Assembly (NCBI GenBank): GCA_031418715.1 | Contig: JANOJL010000030.1 | Location: 1-64,000, forward strand | Source: JANMDU01 sp031418715 | Lineage (GTDB): Bacteria; Pseudomonadota; Gammaproteobacteria; Burkholderiales; Burkholderiaceae_C | DNA: 64,000 nucleotides | Reading direction: 5' to 3' | In this document: positions 33,740 through 43,454 of the stretch, one piece after another | Position numbering within the stretch: the stretch's first letter is position 1 | How the letters are laid out: every line of letters starts with the position of its first letter | Made by a program: the position numbers and the translations under genes | Notes under the pieces: model-generated | The model's input: the letters and a program-made list of their open reading frames with translations, nothing else | Told to the model about the DNA's origin: nothing | Databases searched by the model: none

Positions 33740-36700
33740 ATGCATTTTCTTCGTTTGTTCATCATCGCGATCTTTATGGCCTGCACGAGCGCGCCAATCT
33801 TGGCGCAGGTTTGCGCAGCCCCTGGCAAAGATGGCCCCGTCACGATCAGTGGAAGCGCCGTTAGCGTCAACACGTATTTTCAAGGCAACGGCAACCCCAA
33901 CGCGACCGACACCAGCCTCACGCTAGGAGCACAAACGGGAGCACCCAATGTGAGTGTGGGCGATACGTTGCTCATCGTCCAGATGCAAGGCGCAGACATC
34001 AACAATGTCAACAACAACTGTTACGGCGATGGCCTAGGGCCCTGCACCGATACCAACACCCGCGCCATTGGCTCGGATAAAGCACAAGGTTTCCTGGAAG
34101 ATCCCAGCTACACTGCTGGCCGTTATGAATACGTGCGGGTCACATCGGTCACTGGTGCGGGCGGCGCGGGTAGCGTCGTCAATTTTTCTCCAGCCTTAAC
34201 GTATGCGTACACGCAGGCAGCGCCAGATCTCACCATTGGCCAGCTCCGTTACCAAGTCATCAGAGTTCCGCAATATGCCAGCCTGACGATTTCTGGCTCC
34301 ATTCGCCCGATCCGCTGGAATGGCTTGGTGGGCGGGGTTGTGGCGCTCGATGTGGCGGGAGCGCTGAGTTTTTCTGGCGCGGGGCCGCACATCAATGCAT
34401 CAGGCACCGGCTTTCGCACCGGCTACGGTGAACGCAGCGGCACGGCAAATGGTGACCGACAGTTTCAAGCAGACGCAGAAATCATCGGCAACACCAGAGA
34501 TACCACCAAAGGCGAAGGAATTGCCGGTACACCGCGCCATGTTTGGGTATCGGACAACCCCTTGCTGATCACCTCAACCGGCGCTTCCCTCATCAACCCC
34601 AGCCTGAACGCCAACAACCAAGGCTATCCCGGCGGCGACTACGGCCGTGGCGCGCCGGGCAATGCTGGCGGCGGCGGTATCAGCCACAACTCAGCTGGCG
34701 GCGGCGGCGGCAATGGCGGGCGCGGGGGCGCAGGCGGCGCCACATGGGAAGGCGATGGCTCGCGCGATGTCGGCGGCTATGGCGGCGGCAAAGTGCCGCA
34801 AAGCGGTGCGGTAGATGCCAACCGCATCGTGATGGGCGGCGGCGGTGGCGCGGGTGATGTGAATGGCGGCGGTGTCGAGCCCACCAACCCTTACGAAGGC
34901 CCTGGCGGTCAAGGCGGTGGATTGATGTTCATCAATGTTGGCACGCCCGGCTCAGGCGGCTGGGTACAGAGCAATGGCACCACTGGCCCGACCTCCTTCT
35001 TCGATGCGGCTGGTGGGGGCGGTGCTGGCGGCTCGATCCGCTTGATCGCAGCAAGCAACACCAGCCTGCTCAGGATGCAGGCTGATGGCGGCTCAGGCGG
35101 TACGCATGATGCCACCGGCGGGCCCACTCACTGCTCCGGCTCTGGCGGCGGTGCTGCAGGCGGCGTGTTGGTTGCCAATGGCGCATTTTCTGGCAGCAAC
35201 AGCGTCAATGGTGGCCTGCAAGGGCCGAATCCACCCAACAATCCGATCAACTGCCAAGGTGATGCAGGCGAAGCAGGAGCCACCCTCAATTTCAGCCCGA
35301 GTACGCAGACCGGCGTGCAGCCCGGTTACCAATGTTTGCCCATACTCAGCGTGAGTAAATCAACGCCCATAGCCACGCGCACCACCCCAGCCGACACCAC
35401 CGCGCAATACCAAATCGTGATCAGCAACACGGGCGGCGGCACAGCCTACGGCGTCAGTACCAACGATAGCCTCCCCGTGCCTTTCGGCCTCGCCGCAGTG
35501 GCCACCACCGCGAGCGCCATCTCCACCACCGTCTCTGGCCCCACGCCGATTGCCAACAGCTCTGGCAACACCACCACCGCCATTTTTGGCACGGCTGGTG
35601 GCAGCACCGTCACCAGCTTCATCCTGGGCAGCGGCGGTGTGCTCACCCTCACCTTCCAGGTCAACCTCAACACCACCACCTCCGGCATTTACCAAAACAG
35701 CGCCAACGTACGCTACACCGACCCTGTGCGCACCACAGGCGGCACAGGGGATGCAGGCGGCAACCCGAGCGTCACGCCTGGCGGTACCTACGCCAATGGC
35801 AACCCCGTTCCTGGCAACAACTACGCCGCATCCAGCTCACCGCAGGAAGATGTGATCATCATCGGCACCACGCCGACTGTGGCCGATATCCTGGCCACCA
35901 AGAGCGGCACGAGCTTTGCGTATGTGGGCGATCCGATCAGTTATATCTTGACTGTCAGCAACAACGGGCCAGCCAATGCAGGCACAGTCACCGTGGCAGA
36001 CAACGTGCCAGCCAATATCGGCACCGTGACTTGGGTCTGCGTCGTGATTGGCGGCACAGCCGATTGCGATATGCCAGCAGGCGGCACCGGTGCCACCGGT
36101 TCTGGCAACAGCATCAATCTGCCGCAAGTCTCGCTCAACTCCGGCGGTGCGATCCAAATCACCGTCTCGGGCGTGGGCAGCACCAGCGGCACCGTCACGA
36201 ATTTTGTGACAGCCACGCTCGCCACTCCCGGCCTAGTAGATTCCAACCCCGCCAATAACAGCGCGACGGCCACCACACGAATTGACCCGCGCAGCGCTGA
36301 TCTGATCATTCTCAAGAGCAACGGCCAAAGCACACTCACTACAGGCGCTGTGACGGCCTACACGATTGACGTTGGCAACAACGGCCCAGCGCCGGTGAGC
36401 AATGCGATCGTCACCGATCCCAGTTCAGCCGGGTTGACCGCCCTCAGTGTGAGCTGCACCGCATTTGGCGGCGCCGTCTGCCCCGCTGGCCTGACTACCA
36501 GCACCTTGGCCGCTGGCATCACGATCCCCAGCCTCCCGGTGGGCAGCACAGTGAGCATCGTTTTAAACGCCCAGATCACCGCAGCAGCGGGCGGTCGCGT
36601 CACCAACACAGCCACTGTCACTGCTCCAGCTGGCACCACCGACACCACGCCCGGCAACAACAGCGCCACCGACAGCGACCCGATTGCTGCTGCCGTTGTG

Positions 36701-38053
36701 CGGGTGATTTCGTCTGGGGGCATTTGCCCGGCGCTCACTACCGAGCAGCTCACCAACCTGCTGTCTAACGGTAACTTAGCCAATACCGCAGCATCGGTTG
36801 GCGGCAATATTCCCCAGTTCCCAGTAGATGTGTTTCCCGGCGACACCTCCGAAGCCATTCAGCAAGGCGCTAAAAACTACTCGGCTGGCCTGGTCATTCA
36901 GAATCCTTTCATCGGCGATGTGAACCGTTCCGTTGCCGGCACCAACAACTGGCTCTATAGCAACGGCAACAATCTCGGTGGCACACCCAACTACCGAATT
37001 TACAGCCAGCAACTCACCACACTCGTGACGGGTCGTCAGTATCTCTTCATGTACTACGGCTCAAATGCCATTGCGGGTGGCGGCACCCCCACTTTGGCAC
37101 CGATCATCTCGATGCGCGTCTCCTCAGGCACCAACACCGTCGTCAATTTGGCAACCAACACCTACACGCTCGAAGCCTCCGGCACAGACACCTGGTCACT
37201 AACTCAAGCCCCCTTCACCGCCACCACCGCCACCATGAGCGTTGAACTGTGGGATGCCGCTGCAGGTGTGAACGGCGATGATTTCGCCTCGACACAATTC
37301 ATCGTGCGCGAATGTCGCCCACAAGCCAACCCCGGCGTCACCAAAAGCAACGGCGTGAATACAGTCACCGCACTCACGCAAACCACCTACACCGTCGTCG
37401 TGAACAACCCCGGGCCGGGAGACGCACCCGGCGTGCTGGTGCTAGACCCTGCGGCCACGGGCTTGCAAAAAGATAGCATCAGTTGCTCAGCCAGCGCAGG
37501 AGCGCAATGCCCCCTGGTCACCAGCATCGGCGGCATCGAAGGTGCAGGCTTGGTGATCCCCGTGCTCTCTGCGGGCCATACCGTCACCTTCACCATTGTG
37601 GCGACTGTGCAGGCATTGAATGGCTCAGTCACGAATGCGGTGAGCCTGACCATCCCACCCGATGTGATTGACAGCGACACCAACAACAACGCACGGAGCG
37701 ACACTGACAACGTGCTGGCGGTAGCCAACCTTGCCATCAGCAAAACCAACAACACCGACACGCTGGTCGCCGGCAGCACCACCAACTACACCATCACCGT
37801 CAGTAATTTTGGTCCATCGCCAGCCGATAACTCCGTGCTGCGAGATACCCCAAGCTCAGGCCTGAGCTGCTTGGCAGCCGCTTGCACATCCAACGATGGC
37901 AACCTCGCCGTTTGCCCCGGCGGCACGATCGTCGCACCCAACACCGCCATTCCTCTGGCCACCTTGATCAGCGGCGCGACCTTGCCGCGATTCAGGCAAG
38001 GAGGAATCTTCACCTTGGTCTTATCCTGCGGTATCACGGCTACTGGTCTTTAA
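33740..38053 (+). CDS. Large secreted glycine-rich/DUF11-repeat protein 2
   Basis: 1437 residues from ATG 33740, which begins a clean signal peptide (MHFLRLFIIAIFMAC, cleavage near ILAQVC); an in-frame ATG at 33638 overlaps gluQ and is unlikely. It is built like protein 1: homologous N-terminal domain, glycine-rich region (about 310-500), then DUF11 repeats (ILSVSKSTP, DILATKSG, LIILKSNG, NPGVTKSNG, LAISKTNN). An extra jelly-roll-like segment (about 1000-1180, from ICPALTTEQLTNLLSNG) interrupts the repeats. No anchor is seen; it ends LSCGITATGL. Confidence 0.8.
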   Translation: MHFLRLFIIAIFMACTSAPILAQVCAAPGKDGPVTISGSAVSVNTYFQGNGNPNATDTSLTLGAQTGAPNVSVGDTLLIVQMQGADINNVNNNCYGDGLGPCTDTNTRAIGSDKAQGFLEDPSYTAGRYEYVRVTSVTGAGGAGSVVNFSPALTYAYTQAAPDLTIGQLRYQVIRVPQYASLTISGSIRPIRWNGLVGGVVALDVAGALSFSGAGPHINASGTGFRTGYGERSGTANGDRQFQADAEIIGNTRDTTKGEGIAGTPRHVWVSDNPLLITSTGASLINPSLNANNQGYPGGDYGRGAPGNAGGGGISHNSAGGGGGNGGRGGAGGATWEGDGSRDVGGYGGGKVPQSGAVDANRIVMGGGGGAGDVNGGGVEPTNPYEGPGGQGGGLMFINVGTPGSGGWVQSNGTTGPTSFFDAAGGGGAGGSIRLIAASNTSLLRMQADGGSGGTHDATGGPTHCSGSGGGAAGGVLVANGAFSGSNSVNGGLQGPNPPNNPINCQGDAGEAGATLNFSPSTQTGVQPGYQCLPILSVSKSTPIATRTTPADTTAQYQIVISNTGGGTAYGVSTNDSLPVPFGLAAVATTASAISTTVSGPTPIANSSGNTTTAIFGTAGGSTVTSFILGSGGVLTLTFQVNLNTTTSGIYQNSANVRYTDPVRTTGGTGDAGGNPSVTPGGTYANGNPVPGNNYAASSSPQEDVIIIGTTPTVADILATKSGTSFAYVGDPISYILTVSNNGPANAGTVTVADNVPANIGTVTWVCVVIGGTADCDMPAGGTGATGSGNSINLPQVSLNSGGAIQITVSGVGSTSGTVTNFVTATLATPGLVDSNPANNSATATTRIDPRSADLIILKSNGQSTLTTGAVTAYTIDVGNNGPAPVSNAIVTDPSSAGLTALSVSCTAFGGAVCPAGLTTSTLAAGITIPSLPVGSTVSIVLNAQITAAAGGRVTNTATVTAPAGTTDTTPGNNSATDSDPIAAAVVRVISSGGICPALTTEQLTNLLSNGNLANTAASVGGNIPQFPVDVFPGDTSEAIQQGAKNYSAGLVIQNPFIGDVNRSVAGTNNWLYSNGNNLGGTPNYRIYSQQLTTLVTGRQYLFMYYGSNAIAGGGTPTLAPIISMRVSSGTNTVVNLATNTYTLEASGTDTWSLTQAPFTATTATMSVELWDAAAGVNGDDFASTQFIVRECRPQANPGVTKSNGVNTVTALTQTTYTVVVNNPGPGDAPGVLVLDPAATGLQKDSISCSASAGAQCPLVTSIGGIEGAGLVIPVLSAGHTVTFTIVATVQALNGSVTNAVSLTIPPDVIDSDTNNNARSDTDNVLAVANLAISKTNNTDTLVAGSTTNYTITVSNFGPSPADNSVLRDTPSSGLSCLAAACTSNDGNLAVCPGGTIVAPNTAIPLATLISGATLPRFRQGGIFTLVLSCGITATGL

Positions 38054-38072
38054 ACGGCGTAGCAGGACGGTC

Positions 38073-38089
38073 CATGGCGCTGCGCCATG
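38073..38089 (+). other. Hairpin between DUF11 gene 2 and trmB
   Basis: CATGGCG-CTG-CGCCATG, a perfect 7-bp stem with a 3-base loop, 20 bases after the DUF11 stop. There is no T-run, so it is not a typical intrinsic terminator. It argues for trmB starting at 38120 rather than at the ATG at 38087 that lies within it. Confidence 0.35.
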
Positions 38090-38119
38090 CGTCTCCACCT
38101 CTCCTACAATCAAGCCAGT

Positions 38120-38914
38120 ATGCATACAGAAACACCTATCTCCACAGCCCCAGAAGGTGTTGAACACCCCCGCCACATTCGCAGCTTCGTGCGCCGCGCG
38201 GGAAGGCTCACCGTCGGTCAAGCCAAGGCATTAGAAGTGCTCGGGCCACAATACTTGATCCCGTTTCAAGATCATCTTCTCGATCTTGCTGCACTCAAGC
38301 AAACGCAACACCCAACCGAAGATACTATTAATTCGATAGCAATCCGCGCAAATAATACAACGGATATAGCCCCAAAAGATTCAAAAAATCTGTCTAAAAT
38401 CGTCTTTGAAATCGGCTTCGGCATGGGCGAAGCCACAGCGCATATCGCTACCGTCTTACCCGACATTTTGTTCCTCGCCTGCGAGGTGCACGAGCCCGGC
38501 GTGGGTGCGTTGCTCAAACGGATTGAAGAGCAAAATATCGCCAACATCCGCATCATTTCTTACGATGCGGTACAGGTCTTAGACAAGATGATCCCGAATG
38601 CCAGCCTGGATGGGATTCACATCTTCTTCCCCGATCCGTGGCATAAAAAGAGGCATAACAAACGCCGCCTGATCCAGTCGCCCTTCATCGCCAACCTCGT
38701 GCAACACCTCCAACCCGGCGGCTACCTGCATTGCGCCACCGACTGGCAACCCTATGCCGAGCAAATGCTCGAAGTGCTCTTAGCCGAACCATCGCTCAAA
38801 AATACGGCGGTAGATTACGCCGACAAACCGCATTACCGCCCACTCACCAAATTTGAAAACCGAGGCATCAAGCTCGGCCATGGTGTCTGGGATCTGGTTT
38901 TTAAGAAAATCTAA
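38120..38914 (+). CDS. trmB: tRNA (guanine-N7)-methyltransferase
   Basis: 264 residues. It methylates G46 of tRNA with S-adenosylmethionine. Motifs are FEIGFGMGEAT (SAM binding), CEVHEPGVGALL, FFPDPWHKKRHNKRR (tRNA/catalysis) and TKFENRGIKLGHGVWDL at the end. Start ATG 38120 gives the usual N terminus. Between LAALKQTQHP and FEIGFGMG it is about 30 residues longer than E. coli TrmB; residues about 68-86 come from a family A repeat in reverse orientation. Confidence 0.94.
   Translation: MHTETPISTAPEGVEHPRHIRSFVRRAGRLTVGQAKALEVLGPQYLIPFQDHLLDLAALKQTQHPTEDTINSIAIRANNTTDIAPKDSKNLSKIVFEIGFGMGEATAHIATVLPDILFLACEVHEPGVGALLKRIEEQNIANIRIISYDAVQVLDKMIPNASLDGIHIFFPDPWHKKRHNKRRLIQSPFIANLVQHLQPGGYLHCATDWQPYAEQMLEVLLAEPSLKNTAVDYADKPHYRPLTKFENRGIKLGHGVWDLVFKKI
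38321..38375 (-). repeat. Palindromic repeat family A, copy 8 (inside trmB)
   Basis: On the minus strand: GGGGCTATATCCGTTGTATT, then ATTTGCGCGGATTGCTATCG and AATTAATAGTATC. In trmB it encodes DTINSIAIRANNTTDIAP. It is diverged in the TATA block but aligned along its whole length. Confidence 0.8.
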
Positions 38915-38917
38915 AAC

Positions 38918-40498
38918 ATGAGTATGAGCAAAGACAAACCCGATCCGGTAAAAGCCAACGCGCTGTACACGCAAGCCCTGCCCGCTTTCAACGCCAAGCA
39001 ATTTGACGATGCTTATCGCCTCTGCGGTGAGTCGCTCGCAGCTGATCCTGATTGCGCCGATGCGCTCGAATTGCTCGGTGCGATTCATGCCGCCAAAGAA
39101 GAGCGCGCCCTCGCCTTGCCCTTCTTCGAGCGCGCCGTTAAGCTCGCGCCGCATGTCGCACAATTTCACTACAACCTCGGCGTGATTCATCACGAACTCA
39201 ACCGTTTCCCGCAAGCCATGCGCAGCTACCACCAAGCGCTGCGCATTCAGCCTGAGCACAACGCCGCGCTGTCCAATTACGGCGATCTGCTGCGCCGCCA
39301 TGATCAGCTCGAAGCCGCGCGCGATCATCTTGAGCGCCTGCAACAGCTCGAGCCCGATGCCAAAGGCCTGCCACTCAAACTCGCCCTCACCTACTTTGGT
39401 TTGAAGGAATACGAGCTGGCCGACAAATACTTCGTGGAAGCCCTGAAAGACCCGAAAGAGCCCGCCGTCGTTCATTGGGAATATGCGCATTATTTGCTGC
39501 TGAAAAAGCGCTTTAAAGAGGGCTGGGCAAGCTACGAACATCGCAGTGAATGCTCGACGTTTAACAGCGTCTATCACTTCCCACATACACAGCCCCTGTG
39601 GAACGGCGAAAGCTTGAAGGGCAAAACCCTTTTGGTGCACCGTGAACAAGGCTTGGGCGATGAAATCATGTTTGGCAGCTTGCTGGCTGATCACACACAA
39701 GATGCTGATCGCGTCGTGATCGTCGCAGCGCCAGAGATGGTGCGCGTCTGGCAAAGTACGTTGAATTCAGCCAACTTACCAAGCGATAAATATCACGTCT
39801 ATCCCTACTGGGGCGCTCTACCGCCGCTTTGGGACAATCCTGCCAAGCCGGCATGGTTCGCAAACTACCACTTCGATTACCAAATCGCGATTGGCCGCTT
39901 GGCGCATCTCTTGCGCCCCAGCTTGCAAAGCTTTGGCACACCAAAAATCACCTTCAAAATCGATGAAGCCTTGGTCGCCGAATGGAAAGCCAAACTAGGC
40001 AGCATCCCCAACATCGCCGGCAAAAAGAAAGTCGGCGTGATGTGGGGCGCCAACCCCGCCACTTTCCACTACGATGCCTCGCGCCGCGCCCTGCGCAAGA
40101 GCGTGCCCCTGCATGAATTTGAGCCGCTGGCCAAGGTTAAAGGCGTGCAACTGGTGAGCCTGGCCAACAACGTGCATGGCTCCATTGCAGGCAGCTTGAA
40201 CGCGCTCGACCTCGTTGATTTCAGTGAAGACCTGATCGATCTGGCCGAGACCGCCGCCCTGATGAAAAACCTCGATGTGATCATCACCATCGACACATCG
40301 CTGGCTCACCTCGCAGGCGCGATGGGCTTGAAAGTGTGGATACCGCTCTGCTGGGACGCCGATTGGCGCTGGGGCGAGCTCGACACCAGCAGCTACTGGT
40401 ATCCCGATGTCCAATTAGTACGCCAAGCTGTGACGGGCGAGTGGAAGCCGGTCATGGAACAACTCGCTAAAGATTTGCAAGCTTTCGTCAAAGCCTGA
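38918..40498 (+). CDS. TPR protein with glycosyltransferase-like C-terminal domain
   Basis: 526 residues. TPR repeats occupy about 10-200 (ALELLGAIHAAKEERALALP, FHYNLGVIHHELNRFPQAM, AALSNYGDLLRRHDQLEAA). The C-terminal half resembles GT9/GT41-like folds: VHREQGLGDEIMFGSLL, VGVMWGANPATFHYD, and TIDTSLAHLAGAMGLKVWIP, which is the nucleotide-sugar binding region. Such proteins may glycosylate protein or lipid targets. It starts 3 bases after trmB, so the two are probably co-transcribed. A link to the secreted DUF11 proteins upstream is only conjecture. Confidence 0.86.
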   Translation: MSMSKDKPDPVKANALYTQALPAFNAKQFDDAYRLCGESLAADPDCADALELLGAIHAAKEERALALPFFERAVKLAPHVAQFHYNLGVIHHELNRFPQAMRSYHQALRIQPEHNAALSNYGDLLRRHDQLEAARDHLERLQQLEPDAKGLPLKLALTYFGLKEYELADKYFVEALKDPKEPAVVHWEYAHYLLLKKRFKEGWASYEHRSECSTFNSVYHFPHTQPLWNGESLKGKTLLVHREQGLGDEIMFGSLLADHTQDADRVVIVAAPEMVRVWQSTLNSANLPSDKYHVYPYWGALPPLWDNPAKPAWFANYHFDYQIAIGRLAHLLRPSLQSFGTPKITFKIDEALVAEWKAKLGSIPNIAGKKKVGVMWGANPATFHYDASRRALRKSVPLHEFEPLAKVKGVQLVSLANNVHGSIAGSLNALDLVDFSEDLIDLAETAALMKNLDVIITIDTSLAHLAGAMGLKVWIPLCWDADWRWGELDTSSYWYPDVQLVRQAVTGEWKPVMEQLAKDLQAFVKA

Positions 40499-40504
40499 GT
40501 CCGC

Positions 40505-41416
40505 TCACTCCGCTCTCAGTGCCTTCTTCAACTCCACGCCAATCTCTGGCTTGTGGGAAAACGGATCGGTTGGGTTGCGCGCTTGCATGATGTCTTCAAG
40601 GCGCGTTTGCACAGAATTGATGGCTTTGGGGTGGCTGTAGATGTAGAAGCGGTCTTGTGCGACAGCATCAAACACCATCTGCGCGACATCAGCTGCGCTC
40701 ACCTTGCCACTGCCCACAGCCTTATCGCTCATGGCTTGGCCAATCAGCTGACTCTTGGTGGGCTTGATGCCGCGCTGCTTGAATTCTTCAGGGCGATTGC
40801 GGTGGCTTTGGCTGATGCCAGTGGGCACGAAGAAGGGGCACAGCACCGAGGCGCTGACTTGATCTGTCACCAAACGCAGGTCTTGATACAGCGTCTCGCT
40901 CAGAGCCACCACCGCATGCTTACTCACGTTGTACACACCCATGTTCGGCGCATTGAGCAAGCCCGCCATGCTCGCGGTGTTGACGATATGGCCTTGATAA
41001 GAAGCATCCTTCTTCGCCGCTTCCAGCATCATCGGCGTAAACACGCGCACGCCATGCGCCACGCCCATGATGTTGACCCCCACGACCCATTCCCAATCCT
41101 TGAGTGTGTGCTCCCAAATTAGGCCGCCCGCGCCCACGCCCGCGTTGTTGAACAACAAATGCGGCGCACCAAAGCGCTCAAAGCAAGCCGCGCCCATCGC
41201 CTCGACCTGATCTGCTTTGCCCACATCCAATTTGAATGGAAGCACCTGCGCGCCCATCGCTGAGACTTCCGCCACCACTTTGTCCAGCGCATCTTGCTGC
41301 ACATCAGCCAACACCAGATTCATCCCCAGCTTGGCTCCAATCCGCGCACATTCGAGCCCAAAGCCCGAGCCAGCGCCAGTGAGAACGGCAGTTTTGTTTT
41401 TGAAATTTGTGATCAT
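40505..41416 (-). CDS. SDR family oxidoreductase
   Basis: 303 residues: TGAGSGFG cofactor loop (15-22), ADVQ after beta strand 2 (NAD preference likely), NNAGVGAGG, Ser in NTASMAGLL, and YNVSKHAV. The C-terminal extension (RFYIYSHPKAINSVQTRLEDI) is typical of a large group of SDRs with unknown substrates. It is convergent with the TPR-glycosyltransferase gene, 6 bases apart, and lies downstream of the M48 gene. Confidence 0.92.
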   Translation of the reverse strand: MITNFKNKTAVLTGAGSGFGLECARIGAKLGMNLVLADVQQDALDKVVAEVSAMGAQVLPFKLDVGKADQVEAMGAACFERFGAPHLLFNNAGVGAGGLIWEHTLKDWEWVVGVNIMGVAHGVRVFTPMMLEAAKKDASYQGHIVNTASMAGLLNAPNMGVYNVSKHAVVALSETLYQDLRLVTDQVSASVLCPFFVPTGISQSHRNRPEEFKQRGIKPTKSQLIGQAMSDKAVGSGKVSAADVAQMVFDAVAQDRFYIYSHPKAINSVQTRLEDIMQARNPTDPFSHKPEIGVELKKALRAE

Positions 41417-41427
41417 GAAAGTCTTTC

Positions 41428-42192
41428 TTAAGGCTGCGAATTTTGCAATTTTTCAATGCGGTCTTGTGTCGATGGATGTGAGCTTGTCCAATTTCGAGCA
41501 GTAACACCTCTCTTATTTTCGATCTTTTTAAACTCTTGCATTGCTCTGACAAAAGCCAAGGGACTAATGCCTACTTGCCTGAGTAAATCGACGGCATAGG
41601 CATCCGCTTGTATCTCGGCTTGACGGCTGTAAGCACTCCCAATGAATGCTTCTCCTACTAAGCTCCCCATTTTGCTACCGGCACTTGATTGCCCCACAGT
41701 AAGCTGTAACAAGGAAGACAGCATCGTACTGCCCACAATCCTGCGCATCACGTGGTGGTGTTTAATATGGCCTAACTCGTGAGCAAGCACAGCCATAAGA
41801 GCTTCATTATCAAGGGCCAAGACCAATTCATCGGTAATCACAACAGTATTGCCAGGCAATGCAAACGCATTGCTCATGCCGCGCATCAGCTCAAGCTTCA
41901 CATGTCCTAAATCTGCCTGCCGAGTAAGTTTCTCAAATCCTCCAAGCACCTGCCGCTTTTTATCCTCATCCAATCGACTATCTTGAAGATAAGCTGTGTT
42001 GCGAACCTCACGTTTTGCATAATCACCTAAGCGCGATTGCCATTGGACGGGAATATGTTGGCTGAGCATATCCGCCAACTGCGGTAATCCAGCAAATATG
42101 AGCCATACAGGAATTGCGACCCACAAGAGCGTAGCACCAGTCACAGCAACATTGTTGTTAATCCAACGATCAATCCAGTTTCGAGTGCTCAT
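41428..42192 (-). CDS. M48 family metallopeptidase
   Basis: 254 residues. The N-terminal membrane helix (about 17-37) is followed by a zinc protease domain with HELGH (138-142) and the third ligand in QAEIQADAYA (Glu 193). It is likely anchored with the protease facing the periplasm, or is HtpX/LoiP-like in quality control. Eight bases separate it from the upstream DUF898 gene, and this gene pair is common in proteobacteria. Confidence 0.9.
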   Translation of the reverse strand: MSTRNWIDRWINNNVAVTGATLLWVAIPVWLIFAGLPQLADMLSQHIPVQWQSRLGDYAKREVRNTAYLQDSRLDEDKKRQVLGGFEKLTRQADLGHVKLELMRGMSNAFALPGNTVVITDELVLALDNEALMAVLAHELGHIKHHHVMRRIVGSTMLSSLLQLTVGQSSAGSKMGSLVGEAFIGSAYSRQAEIQADAYAVDLLRQVGISPLAFVRAMQEFKKIENKRGVTARNWTSSHPSTQDRIEKLQNSQP

Positions 42193-42200
42193 TTATTGAC

Positions 42201-43433
42201 TCATGTTCCAAGATCTATCTCATATTGCTGAGCCATCTCATCCAATGCGCCGCCCTTTGCATCTAGCTCAGCAATCGAAAATTGCGTCCAATCGTTCTCC
42301 AAATACACCTGCAAATGCGCTGCACGCCAGCGGTTGTATTGCACAGTTGACCATGGAACAGACAGGCCAAGTGTGATCACACCCAACGCTGCATACACAC
42401 TGCCTCGCCAGGCTTGCCCAAAGGGTGGCAATGTGCTGTGAAAAGACATGCCTGCTATCGTTAGCCGATTAAAAATATAGTTCAAGCGCCTTGCGCGTGC
42501 AAAGCTCACGGCGCAAACCGCCAACATGATGTATGTGATTCCTATGATGACAGTTCGAAGATCAGCATCTTTAACGACTGCCGCAGCAAAGACTTGCATG
42601 CAAATCAAGCCCACCGTGAATAAAAACAAACTTCCAGAAAAGAAACCACCCATCATGTGACTGTGGATATCTTTGGGATTGGTGCATAGCGTAGCTCGCG
42701 TGCGCCCTAGTTTGGCATGCGCAAATTTTTGAAAAATCATATGGCTTGTTGCTCTAGGAAATAGCCATAAAAACACAAATAACAACACGCTGACATAAAG
42801 CAGCACGTGCCAGAGAGCGATAGATTGACTAAAAGTACTCATGCTGACGGATATAGCTGCTATGCCTATGCCCAACAGCCAAATAGGTTTTTTTAAGACT
42901 TTTGAATTGCCCCATGAGTTGAAGCGTAAATGCCCGTGATGCGCCGCTAGGCTCAAAGTTTGCCAATTAAACTGATTGCTGCGTGTAAGCAGCAATGGCG
43001 CTGGAAGAAACGCCAGTGCGATCAACGCTGGTTGAAAATATGGATATAGCAGGCTCAATGCCAAACCCAACAAAAGAACGCTGTAGACAATCAATCGACC
43101 TTTGAATTTGGCCACCGGATTGAATTCAACTTGAAATCGCTGACCATCCAGCACCCAGTGCTGGGCAAGAAATCTCTGCTTACGTAAGCGCGCCCAAGGT
43201 GCATACAAACCAAGTGTGAGTAACGTTAACAGTTTGCACACGATCCAGATCCTGAAGTAAGCAGCCGTGCTTGCTGTGAATTCAAGCGGAACGGGGCGAC
43301 CCGACAGGTGAAAACCTGGAGGCTCATCAAAAAGTGCTTCAGGTTTTTGATGAGCCGGTACTTGAGCCAGCTTTTGCAACTTATTAGGTTGTGCTGGCCG
43401 CCTGCGTTTCTTCTGTTTGTCAAATACTCCCAT
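42201..43433 (-). CDS. DUF898 / YjgN family membrane protein
   Basis: 410 residues with about eight to nine membrane helices. It has the DUF898 pattern: FTASTAAYFRIWIVCKLLTL, then LGLYAPWARLRKQRFLAQHW and a repeated second half with LSVPWSTVQYNRWRAAHL. Function is unknown. It forms a likely operon with the M48 protease gene, which may act on it or with it. A short basic cytoplasmic leader precedes the first helix. Confidence 0.87.
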   Translation of the reverse strand: MGVFDKQKKRRRPAQPNKLQKLAQVPAHQKPEALFDEPPGFHLSGRPVPLEFTASTAAYFRIWIVCKLLTLLTLGLYAPWARLRKQRFLAQHWVLDGQRFQVEFNPVAKFKGRLIVYSVLLLGLALSLLYPYFQPALIALAFLPAPLLLTRSNQFNWQTLSLAAHHGHLRFNSWGNSKVLKKPIWLLGIGIAAISVSMSTFSQSIALWHVLLYVSVLLFVFLWLFPRATSHMIFQKFAHAKLGRTRATLCTNPKDIHSHMMGGFFSGSLFLFTVGLICMQVFAAAVVKDADLRTVIIGITYIMLAVCAVSFARARRLNYIFNRLTIAGMSFHSTLPPFGQAWRGSVYAALGVITLGLSVPWSTVQYNRWRAAHLQVYLENDWTQFSIAELDAKGGALDEMAQQYEIDLGT

Positions 43434-43454
43434 ATCCTGTCTTATATCAGACCG

